Positions 36,901-48,700 of a DNA stretch of 64,000 bases are shown here, in pieces. The position numbers and the translations under genes were made by a program. Numbering within the stretch: the stretch's first letter is position 1; the number at the start of each line of letters is the position of its first letter. The notes beneath the pieces were generated by a model. It had not been told where the DNA came from, did not search any database, and saw only the letters and a program-made list of their open reading frames with translations. Source of the stretch: Mercurialis annua (taxonomy: Eukaryota; Streptophyta; Magnoliopsida; Malpighiales; Euphorbiaceae); NCBI RefSeq assembly GCF_937616625.2, contig NC_065570.1, positions 816,001 to 880,000 of the forward strand. Direction: 5' to 3'.

Positions 36901-38489
36901 CTCATTCCATGCATCACAACTAGAATCCAGATGCCGTTGTCGATACTCCCGAACAGCTATCAAAATAAATATAGATCAACAACAAAGCATTTCAAGTCTA
37001 AAGACAAAAAGGTCTGATTGGTTTTGAGGGGCATACCATTGGAAACGTCATCCATAAATGGTCTAACCAAACTAAGTGGAGCTACATTGAGGATGCAAGT
37101 TACTGGATGAGCCACGAAGGGTGCCCAGAATGAGCCAGCATTTGGTGAGGTACCAATAGGCTTGTTGGAATTATGATCCTTTCTTCCAGTAGTTGGGGAC
37201 ACGTCCTGAAAAACTACCATCTGCATGTTTGAATCAGAAGTTGTTTCTCTGTGCTGCGGTGGGATTAAATTGGGGAGGTCCTCTATCACTGATGGGCACA
37301 TGTAAGAAGGTTGAAAGCAAATACTTGGATATGGCACACTTCTGCAGGCTATTGTTTCATCATGTTTATGAAGCAGCTCAAAAAGCATTCCCTGAACCTG
37401 GTTGGCAATCGTCTGCCGACAGGGATCGAGAATGCAAAGGGAAAAAACTTGAACAAGGAGTTGCACATGTTCATGTATCAAACAATGCAACTGGCCTATT
37501 TGCTGCGGAGTGAATCCATTTATTAACCCATGTTCAGCTCCAGAAGTTATGTGGCTTGGTGCAGTCTCAAGCGCCGAAACTTTTCCATCAGCAGTTGGAA
37601 AAGAACCAACTGGCCTATTAGGCAATATTGGTAAAAGAGGACGCAACGGCCTCTTTGTCTGTTCCAAAAGCTTCCTTTTATACTGATCAGAGGCTTTTTG
37701 GCGTCTATTCTGCCTAGTCTCTCGCCGTTGACAGCCTCTCTTATACTCAACTTTTTGGTCTGCATCCCTTTTATTATCATCAACATCACTCTCAAGCAAC
37801 TCTTCAAGCTCAATCTCAAAATCCGCATCATTATCTTCATCATCATCAACATTTTCAATATCTTTCCCAGACTGACCATCACAATCACCATCTCCGCCAC
37901 CAAGTAAAACAGCAGCAAGAAATTTCCTATACTCTTGTTCATCATCAACATTCTGAAGATCATCCTCGTCATCTGTTTCCTGAAGAAAGGTCTCTAGTTC
38001 ATCAAGTGTAAAACTCGTAAGCGAATATCGCGCCCTTGTACGCTTCCATATAGCATCCATGTCCTCGTCCTCATTCTCATCCTTATCATTCAAGCTCTCA
38101 TTCTTATTGTCAACATTCTCTTGAACACTTTTATTCCCCAGTTTATCAACAAATTCAGATTTCCTCTTCTTATTCGTAAATTTCTTTTCACTCTCGGATG
38201 AAAAAACATCTGCATTTTGCATCACAACCTCTTCACCATGCTCACAATCCCCAACATCGTAACTAACTATTTTCTTCGAAGAATTGCTAGTCAATTCTTC
38301 GACTTCTGAGCTTAAACTAGACGAAGCTTCCGGGGACGGTGTTCCCTTCAAAAAGGGATTAAAATCAACATCATCTTCTTCTTCTTCCTCACCTTCGTTA
38401 TCACCATCATCCTCGTCGATAAAATTCGAAGAATTCACATTTTGTAGTTGTTGATCAGTATTTACTTGCTCGCTCATATGAGATGACAT
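30949..38489 (-). CDS. GON4L/YY1AP-like nuclear protein with SANT-like region
   Basis: Large nuclear protein of the family related to animal GON-4-like and YY1-associated protein; in animals these act in transcriptional repression and histone supply, and the plant role is largely undescribed. Minus-strand exons: 37037-38489, 36596-36956, 35954-36038, 34918-34974, 34337-34396, 34016-34237, 31998-33542, 30949-31383. Phases join, giving 1405 residues. The N-terminus is strongly acidic with DVDFNPFLKGTPSPEASSSL. A conserved block LTSFTLDELETFLQE follows, then a helical segment FTPQQIGQLHCLIHEHVQLL. Exons 3-6 encode the Myb/SANT-like part (LGMMEYNTDWKAIQQRFLP; WTSVWRFIVPHRDPSLLPRQW). Exon 7 is a long Ser-rich region with an acidic end (ELSDSDEETEEHVEFE). 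The C-terminus is basic (KPRKRVGRANTDL). The start is ATG at 38489. Introns 3 and 4 contain tandem duplications. Confidence 0.85.
34372..34592. repeat. 112-bp tandem duplication spanning the exon 5 acceptor of the GON4L-like gene
   Basis: Copy 1 (34372-34483) covers 25 bases of exon 5 and its splice acceptor; copy 2 (34484 to about 34592) lies upstream within intron 4 in gene orientation. Shared landmarks are TTTTCATC, AACTGCCTACA, AATTA(G/A)CAAGAAACTGA and a GCTTC(T)AAAT block. Copy 2 has diverged and its decoy acceptor would open a stop codon (GCA GTT TAA). Confidence 0.75.
35116..35938. repeat. Tandem duplication (about 269 bp) in intron 3, one copy split by a MITE
   Basis: Copy 1 is 35116-35336 plus about 35620-35668, split by the Stowaway MITE at 35337-35619. 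Copy 2 is about 35670-35938 and uninterrupted. Both begin TTGACATTTAGAACCACGAT and pass through GGTCAAACATATGGTACC. At the insertion point copy 2 reads ATTTTAATTCATAAC, while copy 1 minus the MITE and one TA reads ATTTTAATACATAAC. Confidence 0.9.
35337..35619 (+). mobile_element. Stowaway-like MITE, subfamily 1 (in intron 3 of the GON4L-like gene)
   Basis: 283 bp, with intact inverted termini CTCCCTCCGTCCCAATAGAG and complement, and TA duplications at 35335-35336 and 35620-35621. It is the same length as the copy at 60732-61014 and close to it in sequence (roughly 90% by eye). A spurious reading frame in it (SVPIELSTLPLSHSLRKAII) recurs in the other copy but is only the element's sequence. 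Confidence 0.93.
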
Positions 38490-39109
38490 TTTAAAACACA
38501 ATAGAATTTAAATCAATTGAACCACAACATTATCGGCCAGTTTAATTGTAACTTACAGAACGGTACTCTCCAGCGGGCAATGGCAGCGAACTCGCCGCGC
38601 AATTCACCACCACCGTCGAATAAGCGCTTCAAAATCCTAACGCCCGATTCAAAAAAAATCTTAAATCCTAAAACCTTGACCCAAGACGAAATTGCATAAC
38701 CACTAAAACTATATAACACGAAATATAAAGCTTGGAGAAAATTAAATGAGTACCTTAATATATTTAGGGTTCTCTTCTGTTGAAAACATATGTTCATTCG
38801 TTACGAGGTTGACGATGACGATCAATGAAGGATCTAAACGCTTAGTCGTTTCGAATTGAGTCATGAAACTAGGTGAGCTTAGTTTGGTTCGGTTCGATTT
38901 AGTTTAGTAAAATCTAACACCAAAACCACATTTTAAAGGAAAAAATAAAACTCAAATCACACCAAATATTTATATAAAATTTCGGTTTTTTCTTTATCAA
39001 AATATAATATATTAAGACAATAAACGGATTACAACATAAATTGTTAAAATATATTGTAGATTAAAATTACAAAAAATTAAAAATTAAAATTCAATTTTTT
39101 TTAATTTTT

Positions 39110-39350
39110 GAGCTCCTCCGACGAAGAGTAGACATGCTCATCGCCTAAGGAACTGTTGCTCCTCAAGAGTAGTCCATCCGGGTCTGCTTTTTATCATGGA
39201 GGATGGGTCTGCTCCTCTATCGTGGAGAATATGTCTGCTCCTCCATCGTGGATGAGGGGTCTGCTCTCCATCATGGAGCAGACCCATATGAGTCTGCTCT
39301 CCATCGTGGAGCAAATCCATCTGGGTCAGCTCCGACGAAGAGCAGACCTA
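39110..39350. repeat. Imperfect minisatellite of TCTGCTC / CCATCGTGGAG units
   Basis: Five or more units of 24-31 bases, each with (G/A)TCTGCTC followed by a small palindrome CTCCATCGTGGAG or a variant. The array is bracketed by CTCCGACGAAGAGTAGAC (39115) and CTCCGACGAAGAGCAGACC (39330). Reading frames through it are open on both strands because the unit lacks stop codons, but no homology to a protein is apparent. Confidence 0.75.
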
Positions 39351-39479
39351 TTAGGTTATGTACTGACGATTTAATCGAAAAAAATGTTTCGTTTCAAAAA
39401 ACAATCTGGTGGAAAACAAAATTCAACGGCAGTTTTCAATAATATGGTGGTCGGCGGTGGAATGGAGCAGTTTTTGATG

Positions 39480-39656
39480 GAAAATGAGGGGTGAATTGAT
39501 CCGGCTTTACAAAGTTTAGGGGGGGTGATATCCCTACTATTTTTGGATGTTTTTGATATTAAAACACAAATTGTGAGTTAGTTTGATCCAAAATTCTTTA
39601 AAATAACTTATTTGATATTTTGTACCAAGTTGAGGGGGTGAATTGACCCTTTGTTC
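39480..39656. mobile_element. Remnant of a Mutator-like MITE next to the TYW fusion start
   Basis: The right end GAGGGGGTGAATTGACCC, then TTTGTTC, resembles the right terminus of the MITE at 23467-23819 (GGGGGTGCGTTGACC, then TTTTGTTC). A similar GTTTAGGGGGGGTGATATCC lies at about 39510. No left terminus or target duplication was found, so it is a fragment. Confidence 0.5.
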
Positions 39657-39719
39657 TAGACAACAACCTTAAACCCCCTTGTTCTTCTTCTTTCTCTGCA
39701 AACAATAGGGTTTTTGAAA

Positions 39720-42700
39720 ATGGAGTTCGAGAAGAGAAAATCAGCAACGTTATCTTCATTAGCCTCATCGGAAACTGACAAATCACCAAAAGGCACAGTC
39801 GACACACCCATTATCCCACTTCTCAACTCTCTCAATTCCCACCCCAATTACTTCACCACCAGTTCCTGCTCCGGTCGAATCTCAATCCTCGCCCAACCCA
39901 AACCCAAACCCAAACCCAAACCTCAAACCGACTCACCCACCATCAAAAAGAAGGCACGCGGAGGCTCCTGGCTCTTCATATCCCACGAACCGGCAAACCC
40001 CGACTCAATTCTCCCCCTCCTCTTCCCTGCCACCTCACTTACTGAGTCATCCGATTTGGTATTCCGATTCGAGCCGTTGATTATTGCGGTTGAATGCAGA
40101 GACATTGAATCTGCTCAGTTTTTAGTTTCATTAGCTATTTCTTGTGGGTTTAGAGAGTCGGGGATTACTAGTGCTAGTATTAAACGAGTTATTGTTGGTA
40201 TTAGGTGTTCTATAAGAATGGAAGTACCTCTTGGTGATACTGAGAATGTTCTTGTATCCCCTGAGTATGTGAGGTTTCTTGTGGAGCTGGCTAATCAGAA
40301 AATGGAAGCTAATAGAATGAGAACTGAAGGGTTTTTTAGTGGTTTGATTGAACACGGGTTCGTGAGACCCGCACCGGCGGTTTCGGGGAATGGTGAGATT
40401 GATTGTGATAATTGCGGTGGCGATGAGGATGTTCAAGACGAGGATTTGGCGCTGGCCGGAGCAAATAAGGATGCTCGAAATGGTAATTATACTAGTAAAT
40501 TAATGGTTGTTAAAATGTTGCATTGCTTTCATTAAGAGTTAGGTTGGCTAAAATATTAAACTAGCACAATTTTGTCTGATAAACATTTGCATATCATTCA
40601 TTGATATATTTAGCTTTAGTATTTTTCTTGTAAATATACGAGCTAATACAAGTTCTTTTGAGAGTTTAGATACTAGAATTTGTAGGCATGGGAGTATAAG
40701 GTGCATTTGAGATCACTTTTGTGAGGTTCTTTGGTTTACTTAGTAATTAGGAGTTCTTGTTAATTGGTATGATACGGTTGCTTGCGGATGTTTTGAATGT
40801 TTGCTTTAGCACATTGTTTTCTTTAAGTGATGGCTAGTGTGAAAATGCCTATTTACAAACTAATATATGTTTGATTGCAGGAGACCTTTCCTTTTGATGT
40901 GACACACATTTTAGTATTTGAATCATTGGCAGGATGTGTAGGGGTTTCTGATTGCAGTTTATCTAATGTTCAAATGGTAATTGTTGGCGAACCTTTAGAG
41001 AAACTTTTTCTTTGGGGACATTCTAGTTGCGTATTGAATACTGAGAAAAGCAAGAAAATTATTGTATTTGGTGGTTTTGGAGGCATGGGAAGACATGCAC
41101 GGAGAAATGACACTATGATGCTTGATCCATGTAATGGCACATTAAAGACGATTGATGCTGCTGGTGCACCATCTCCACGAGTGGGTCACACGGCTTCTTT
41201 AGTTGGTGACTTATTGTTTGTTATCGGTGGCAGATCTGATCCCTTAGACATTTTGGATGATGTTTGGATTCTTAATATTGCCAGTAAGGAGTGGAAGCTG
41301 TCAGAATGTACTGGCAGTTATATGCCTCCTAGGTAATGTGTTAAGAATAGTCATATCTAGCATGATCAACTTTTAATCTCTTTGTTTTGTGTATTTATAA
41401 CACATATCTGAATTTTTAATTTTATGAAATTGTTTTAAATTATACGCCAAACATGGAACATCATATGGAAACTTTTTTTTTTTGCGCACTGAAAATTGTT
41501 TCAATGCCATTCCTCATCGCGCAATATCACTATTAAATCCCATTATAATGTTTGTTTTTCTTATTTCTTGAATACTAGTTAGCCTTATTTTAATTTTCTT
41601 TCTATTGTGCTACATAGGCATAGGCATGCAGCTGCCGTTGTTGACTCAAACATATATGTATATGGTGGACTTCACAAGGATACTATTTATTCATCCTTGT
41701 ATATCCTGAACACTGAAAATCTGCAGTGGAAAGAGGTAATAGACGGTGGTGAGAAGCCATGTGCTCGCCATTCTCACTCAATGGTGGCATACGAGTCTAA
41801 GATATTCATGTTTGGAGGGTATAGTGGAGAGAAGGCTCTTGGAGATTTATACATTCTTGACGTTCAGACATGTATATGGAAGAAAGAAAAGACATCCGGT
41901 GGAAGTCCACATGCAAGATTCTCTCACTCAATGTTTGTTTACAATAATTTCATTGGAGTTATTGGGGGTTGTCCCTTCAGACAAAATTCTCAAGAGTTGG
42001 CATTATTTGATCTACAAAATCATAAGTGGAAGCACGTGACCGTTGATTATATTGGCAAGGAATTGCTTGTACGTTGTACAGCCAATATGGTGGGTGATGA
42101 ACTTGTTATGATTGGTGGTGGGGCAGCTTGCTATGCTTTTGGAACAAAGTTCAGCGAGCCACTGAAAATCAGCTTGCTTCCTTTAATGTCTCCAGAAAAC
42201 AAAATTTTTCCGTTAGAAATTGGAGAAAAACATGACTCTGAAGGAGGAAGAAGTAATGCAAGTCCTTTAGGTGTAAATGCAGAAACTGCAACTTATAACT
42301 GTAGCTCCAATTTGGAGGCTGAGCAGAGTCAGTTGGCTGCTTGGCATTGGGTTCTAAAACTTGAAAAGAAGTATGCAAAATTGGGGAAGGACATGTTGAA
42401 GAAATTTGGTTGGTTAGATCTCGCAAGGAAGGTTTACTCTCAGAAGGATGGATTACATATTTGTTTCCCTATCACTGAGAAATTCTATAATGTGTTTTCC
42501 AAAATGGAGCATCAGCATGGAGATATAGCTGAAGGGGTGATTAGAAATACAGGTGAGAAGGTTTTAGTAAACGAGGTCTCATGTTTAACAGCCTTGGATC
42601 TCGTAAAGAACTATGGTGCCACTTTGCTGGTTGATGAGGTTGTTGAAGCCAGAAGAACTTCCCAATCTCCGTTTATGGCTATGAAAGAAGCTGTAGCCTT

Positions 42701-45700
42701 GTTACTCAAGCATAAAGGCCTATCGACTGAATTGTTAGAACAGCTTCCCACTAGGTTGTTTCCTTGGAACTTACTTTCTTTGACGTTCAGTGAGCTCAAA
42801 TTATGTCTTGAGGATAAAAATACTCTTTGCGTATGCAATGCCGCACAATGTGATATCTGATTGAAGCTTTTCTATGCTGTCAGATGGGAGCGGCTTGGGG
42901 ATATTGTTGTACTTCCAGTAACATCCTTCAAGGATCCTTCTTGGGACTTCATTGGAGAGGAGCTCTGGCTTGCTATTGCTAGAGCACTTAATGCTCATCG
43001 TCTAGCTCGCAAAGTAAGCTATAGACCTGAACAATATCTAACTATAGCTTCTAATTTGCTTGCTTATTGTTTATTTAATGCTCATCGTCGAGCTTGCAAA
43101 GTAATAAACATGAACAATATCTAAACTATAGCTTCTCATTTGCTTGTTTATTGTTTATTCACTTTGTTTTTAATACTTTATTTATTATTTGCAAAATTTG
43201 TGTGCTAGATTTAATTGCAGAAGGAAATATATGACAAATTAGCAGCCTATCATTTTTTCGTAAAATTTGCACCTAGAGCTGAAACCGTTCATCCATGTTT
43301 GCGATCCATAGCCATTAGACAGATTGTTTCACTGTTTATCTTCCATGTCTTATTTCTTTCTTCCATTAGTTCTCACATCCTATCTGTAAAAGATGTGCAT
43401 AGTGATGAATATTTCTCAACTGTTAATTTTCTTTGTGTGCATGCCAAAATGTTGTACTGTGTCAGAAATAGTTGCTGTGTCAATTTAAGGAGGTCCCAAT
43501 GTTTCATACAATCTTCTTTTCGTCTATCTTATATCTACTTTGGCATGTCACTGATATATTGTATAGTAAATATTTAAGAAAGACAATTACAGTGTATGCC
43601 AATTGCATGGTAAATATCTTCAATTAAAGCTATGAAAAACATTACTCTGCTGATTGAAGATTGATTATATGCTTATTTATACATTCTGTTAAACTGTATT
43701 TCAGGGCCGTGTTGCACCAACTGGAACAAGGGACAGTACTTTAGAAATGCTGGTGGGAGATAATGGCTGGGTAGATCATCGAGAAAATGGGATTCTTTAT
43801 TCTTTTGATGCTACCAAGTGCATGTTTTCCTGGGGTAATCTTTCAGAGAAGCTTCGAATGGCCCAATTGAAATGTGAAAACGAGGTCATTGTGGATTTAT
43901 TTGCTGGAATTGGATATTTTGTGTTGCCATTTCTTGTTAGGTATGTTCTAGTAGTTATTGTGTTGATTTTTTCCCAATCATCTCCAACTCTTTAACTGTT
44001 TCTCTTTTAAGAATTATACTCATTTCGAATGTAATCATATGCTTTATTTTCTATAAATTTGTAAGTTTGGGGTGTGCTTATCATCTTAGGAACACCTTTT
44101 AAGCTAACCTAATGAACAGACCTGTGATGATGCCCTGGTGTACAAGTGATTATTTTCCTTAATTATTGTCATTATTGTTTACATTCCATTTACCTGTTTT
44201 AGCATGTCATTGTATTATCTCTATTTTGGATTAGGGCCAAAGCAAAACTGGTTTATGCTTGTGAATGGAATCCCCATGCAATTGAGGCGCTGAGACGCAA
44301 TCTTGACGCAAATTTTGTATCTGATCGGTGCCTTGTACTTGAAGGCGATAATAGGATGAAAGCCCCTAGAGTATGTTTTCGTTCATTTATTTTTCCCTTG
44401 TTTTGCCCTTCTGGTTGTTTATTATTTGAATGTTTTAGTTGCTTGTTGCTTCTTTATCCATTCCCTCTACTATGCCAAAATCCTTTGTGAACAATGTGAC
44501 AATAATTAATATATTCTCGTGTTTGTGAGTTGATTTAATTGCTTACATATTTGGAGGGATTTCTGGCTTCATGATGTTGATGAGAGTATGAGACTGCTTT
44601 TTTTTTTGGAGGGGCGGGAGGTATAATTGTGTGACCAGTCATTTCATGAATATTTTATTTTGAAATTCTAATTTGTCTGCTTCTTTCATGGTGCTGACTT
44701 GACTGTTTGGCTGGTCACGTACAGCTCTTTTGATTCATGTGTAGATTCATGTTCTTTATTTCCAAGCTATTCGTCTTTAATTGTTACACATGTTGACTGA
44801 TTAGCTTCAAAAGGCATGTACAACAAGGATCACGTTTACGGTAATCACAATAATATTGGGTCTAACTGATGTGGCTGGTTTGCTTTATTTCAGGGAGTAG
44901 CTGATCGGGTTTGTCTTGGTCTTCTTCCATCAAGTGAGGGCAGTTGGGTAACTGCTATTAAAGCATTAAGGTAATTTTGGCTGAACATTTTGCTTTGAAA
45001 GTTGAGACTTATGTCTAACTGATTTTGAAGATTCTTGGATAGCTGTAGCTCATCAAATTGTCAAATTATCTCTTGGAAGTGGAAATTAAACATGAGGGAT
45101 AAAATCATCCTCGAGATGTCAAACTTCTCTTTGAGGAGATTTTTTTTCGTCCTGAAGGAAAAATTTCTCTTGTGAGGAAAAGTGTAAACTTCCTTCTACT
45201 AGAGAGAGATATTCAGCCAAGACCGAAAATCTTTTAAATGAAAATCTTATTGTTTGGGAGAAAACTTATCTTTCCAGGGATGACTTCTCTTCCTATAAAG
45301 TTAGATTCTAGAAACATGGAATTCACTTTATTGCCTGTAATTTTTTGGTCCTCGCTATCCATGTCTCTTCCGCTTTGTTTTGTTTTCATGGTGTTATGTC
45401 TACAGGAGTGAGGGCGGGATGTTGCATGTGCATGGGAATGTGAAAGACTCAGATGAGGAGTCATGGTCTGAACATGTTTTGAGATCAATGAATGAAATTG
45501 CTAGATCAGAAGGTAATGTATTTGGCTTGTGAGTAATACATATGTAGATTGCTTCAAATTCGCATAATACAAAGCTTACATTTGTGAGTTTTCATTTCAT
45601 TTGCAGGTCATTGTTGGGAGGTCTCGATAGAACATGTAGAGAGGGTAAAATGGTACGGTCCTCACATACGCCACTTAGTTGCAGATGTTAGGTGCAGACA

Positions 45701-45737
45701 GATTCTAACACAACTGCCGAGACTGTCGATTTCTTAA
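39720..45737 (+). CDS. TYW2/3/4: tRNA wybutosine-synthesising fusion protein (TYW3 - kelch - TYW2)
   Basis: Multifunctional enzyme for the wybutosine base at position 37 of tRNA-Phe: the TYW3 part N-methylates the tricyclic intermediate and the TYW2 part transfers the aminocarboxypropyl group of S-adenosylmethionine. Exons: 39720-40482, 40933-41332, 41618-42754, 42884-43013, 43705-43940, 44235-44370, 44894-44970, 45406-45512, 45607-45737; about 1038 residues. TYW3 occupies about 1-235 (TSSCSGRIS, GSWLFISHE). Kelch repeats of the TYW4 type follow (FGGFGGMGRHARRNDTMM, YVYGGLHKDT, MFGGYSGEKALGDLYILD). TYW2 runs from about 700, with VDLFAGIGYFVLPFL (SAM loop), ACEWNPHAIEALRRN and HVHGNV. The exon 2 start is uncertain: acceptors at 40933 or 40915 keep frame, whereas the strong-looking one at 40881 gives an immediate stop. 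The TYW4 carboxymethyltransferase domain itself is absent, as in Arabidopsis. Confidence 0.92.
42991..43164 (+). repeat. 87-bp tandem duplication over the exon 4 donor of the TYW fusion gene
   Basis: Unit 1 starts ATGCTCATCGTCTAGCTCGC at 42991 and includes the exon end and donor AAA|GTAAGC (exon ends 43013). Unit 2 starts ATGCTCATCGTCGAGCTTGC at 43078 and carries a copied donor AAA|GTAATA at 43101. Both are followed by a GAACAATATCTAA...CTATAGCTTCT block. The 87 bases between the donors have no stop in the gene's frame. Confidence 0.9.
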
Positions 45738-48700
45738 AGCTAGCATATCATGCATTATAACCTCGCAAAATGTGAAGGCCAAGGGGAAACTTGAACTGAG
45801 TGTCTCTCATGTTAAGCTTCAAATGATGCACCTGTTGATGGTAAGTGATCACAAATAGCTGCTTGGAAAGCCCACCGCCATATCACCGGAAAATCTGGTG
45901 ATTAATTGGTTTTAAGGAGACACTATGAGTTGCAGAACATTGATAAGCCAATCTGAATTTGTTGCTTGTATTTTGATCTTGAAGCTATGCTACACAGAAA
46001 TTCGCGGAATTCTGTAGTTTGGTGTTTCACATTTATTTTTGAAAACGCTTAGTATTTTTTCTTTAAATTTTTTTGGTGCTCTATTTTTATCCTTCCTCGT
46101 GACAAACGGCTTCAATTGTCGATGGATGCAACTCCTACAGAACTCAATGTCATCCATGTCTTGTCCTATTTTGTGGATCTCAAGACTAATGTTCATTAAT
46201 TAAGTCTAAATTTATTGCAACTCAAGAGTGAAATGATGAACCAAGGGAGAGAGAAAAAGTTAAAGAAATCACTGTCAAGGAATCGTGATGGTTATTATGA
46301 GTCACCACCCTTTATTTGTTGCTAGTTAAAATAAAATTGGAGTGTCGGTGGCTATTTGTTTAGCCTTTTAGCTCGGCTTCTTCTCTCTGTGTTTCCCTAT
46401 TTGTTTACAAGAGCCATCATGCTTCCTTAAACTTGGTACCTAATGTTAAGAGTATCAACGGGTTTCCTATTGGCAAGTCATTCGAGATCGATTCAAAAAT
46501 ATTTGAGATTAGCTCAAAAAATATGAAATCGAGCTCGATCTATTCAAGTTTAATCTCTAGCTGAACTCAAATATCAATTTAAAAAGCTCATAATGTTTGC
46601 AAGCTTAAACAAGCTTTTTCCACACTTAAAATATCAATTTATTTTTACTATATTGACTATCTATGCCTTTAAATTTAAATCTAATTGTATATAAAATTAA
46701 TTGGCTGAATATCATATTTTATATTTTAAAAAATTATATATATAAATATATGATCATTTAGTCATTATTTTTATTTTTTATTAACTCAAGCTCGGGAGTG
46801 GGTTGCTCGGACATTGCTCAAGTTCGAACTTGACAATATAGGTTTATTTTAAAGTTCGAATTTGTATAGCACACTTAAGATCAAATTTGAACTAGGCATA
46901 ATTTAAACTCGGCTAGGTCTGCATTACACTTCCACTTATTATTAGTTTTTAAATTGATAAGCAATTTAAAGCTCAAGCCTCAGCTCAAACCCCACCACCC
47001 AAGCCAACAAAATTAGATAATTCATCTATATTGCTTCTTAGCTTAGCTAAACTTCAATTTCAAACCAATAATTCAATTATTTTCAATAGACAATACTTTG
47101 TTTTTTGTGCTTTGGGGACCAGAGGGAGCTGCCTTGATAATAAAAAATTTATTATGAAATAACCCTCTAATTACTTTTTCTTATTTCATTTGTGTTGACA
47201 AATTAGATTTGTCACAGTCCAAACATTGTAATATAATGCACTTAGAGCAACTTGTGTCCTTGTATAATTGGTGAAAGTGTGGTGTCTCAGTGCATCATCA
47301 AGTTAACCTAAATATTTCCCATCTTGGATATAATATTAATGCATCAATCAATGACACTCAATGACTCCATTTATATAATGGAGCTTAATAAAGCTCTACC
47401 CTACTTGACACTGAAAGGTATGTGACACTTTTTACTTTTTTTTTTAATTTTAAACTAAATTATAATTTATTTTTTGAGTGGTTTGATACTTTTCGATTTT
47501 TGTCGATTTCTCAGTTCAAACTGATTGAGTTGTATTATTAGTTTTTATGGAGCATAACTGAATCGACCAATTGGATTTTCCAGTCTGATTTAAATAATGC
47601 TAATACATAATTACAGACGGTCTGATCGTGAAAAAAATGAACAAGCTCAAATGAAAATGTGAATAATAATAGTCTTCTTTTGAAAGGGTTTTGAGCAGGA
47701 GTTTACATGGTTTGATTTGATCGGTTTATCATTGATATTTTAATTTCAAACTAATTATATTGGTTTGACGAATTTTCAAACCAAAATCAAACTAGACAGA
47801 TTATAAAAATAAATATATATTTATAAAATAAATTATTATAATGTCTAACAAATAAATTTTTTTATTAAATTTTTATATTTTATTAATATGATATCTTAAT
47901 ATTAAAGAAATATAATATTTATTGATCGATAATAAATATACAAATAATAAATAACAATAGTTATTTCATCAGATTTAAATATGTTATTTTGTCAAGTACA
48001 ATTTTAAAGAATAGTCTAGAAATTTTATTTTTAAATTACTATATTTATAATTTCAATAAGAATATGTATATATTGGTTTTCTTTGCTTTATGTTTATTTA
48101 TAATTTTTAAAACCGTAAACCAAATTAATAATTAATTTTTTTTTATTTTCAAACCAAAATCAAACCAACAGTCATTTACACCATAATACTTAACTTGGTT
48201 TGGTTGAATTGGTTTGATTTTGTTTATTTGAATATTTTCTGTACAATCCTAATTTTGAGATAATGACCAAGACTTTCTTGTTCCAGCCTATCTTATTTCA
48301 AGCCGGTTATGAGCTAGTTTTTATTCGGATTTTGATTTCATCTTGTTTCATGCAAGTCTTTGCTTGAGTTTTGATCTAATTTTATTGTTCAACCTTCTCA
48401 GACCATTGATCAGGTTCTAGTTTTTTAAATTAAATTGACGAGTTTAATTAATTTGTTGAATTTAATGAATTTTTAAAAAAAGAACACACTATTGAAGCGT
48501 GAAAACGGGAAGTCAAACTGAATAAGTCTTTCATTTCATTATCGATTATTCATCTAATTAAACATTCATATTTCATTGCGTTAGTGGATGTTAAAAATAT
48601 AATTATTGTAGATTGCGTACAAGTTAGTGAATTTATTATATGCATCAACCTCGAGATCTCAATTTCGTTAAAAACTTTGGCAAATTACAAATTAAATTAC

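Larger units (their letters stand above)
38490..39719. promoter_or_regulatory. Divergent promoter region between GON4L-like and TYW fusion genes
   Basis: A 1.23 kb spacer serving two genes that point away from each other. The GON4L-like 5' leader probably covers 38490 to about 38800. The rest has an AT-rich block with CGGTT words (38870-39100), a minisatellite (39110-39350) and the remnant of a Mutator-like MITE reaching to within 64 bases of the TYW start codon. No TATA box was chosen with confidence on either side. Confidence 0.5.

Noticed and set aside
38461..38501. Upstream TTG-initiated extension (four residues) of the GON4L-like protein
   Set aside because: A plant nuclear gene is expected to start at ATG; the ATG at 38489 fits the family start.
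39138..39442. Overlapping open frames on both strands with repeated HHGA/GLLHDGEQT-like words
   Set aside because: By-products of the minisatellite unit, which lacks stop codons; no start context or homology.
40875..40932. Acceptor at 40880 as the start of exon 2 of the TYW fusion gene
   Set aside because: Joined to exon 1 (phase 1) it gives a stop after four codons; acceptors leading to 40915 or 40933 keep the frame.
43215..43577. Open frame beginning KEIYDKLAAYHFF with a good acceptor in an intron of the TYW fusion gene
   Set aside because: Exon 4 joins exon 5 (43705) directly in phase and the joined protein matches the family; including this frame would break it with a stop at 43577.
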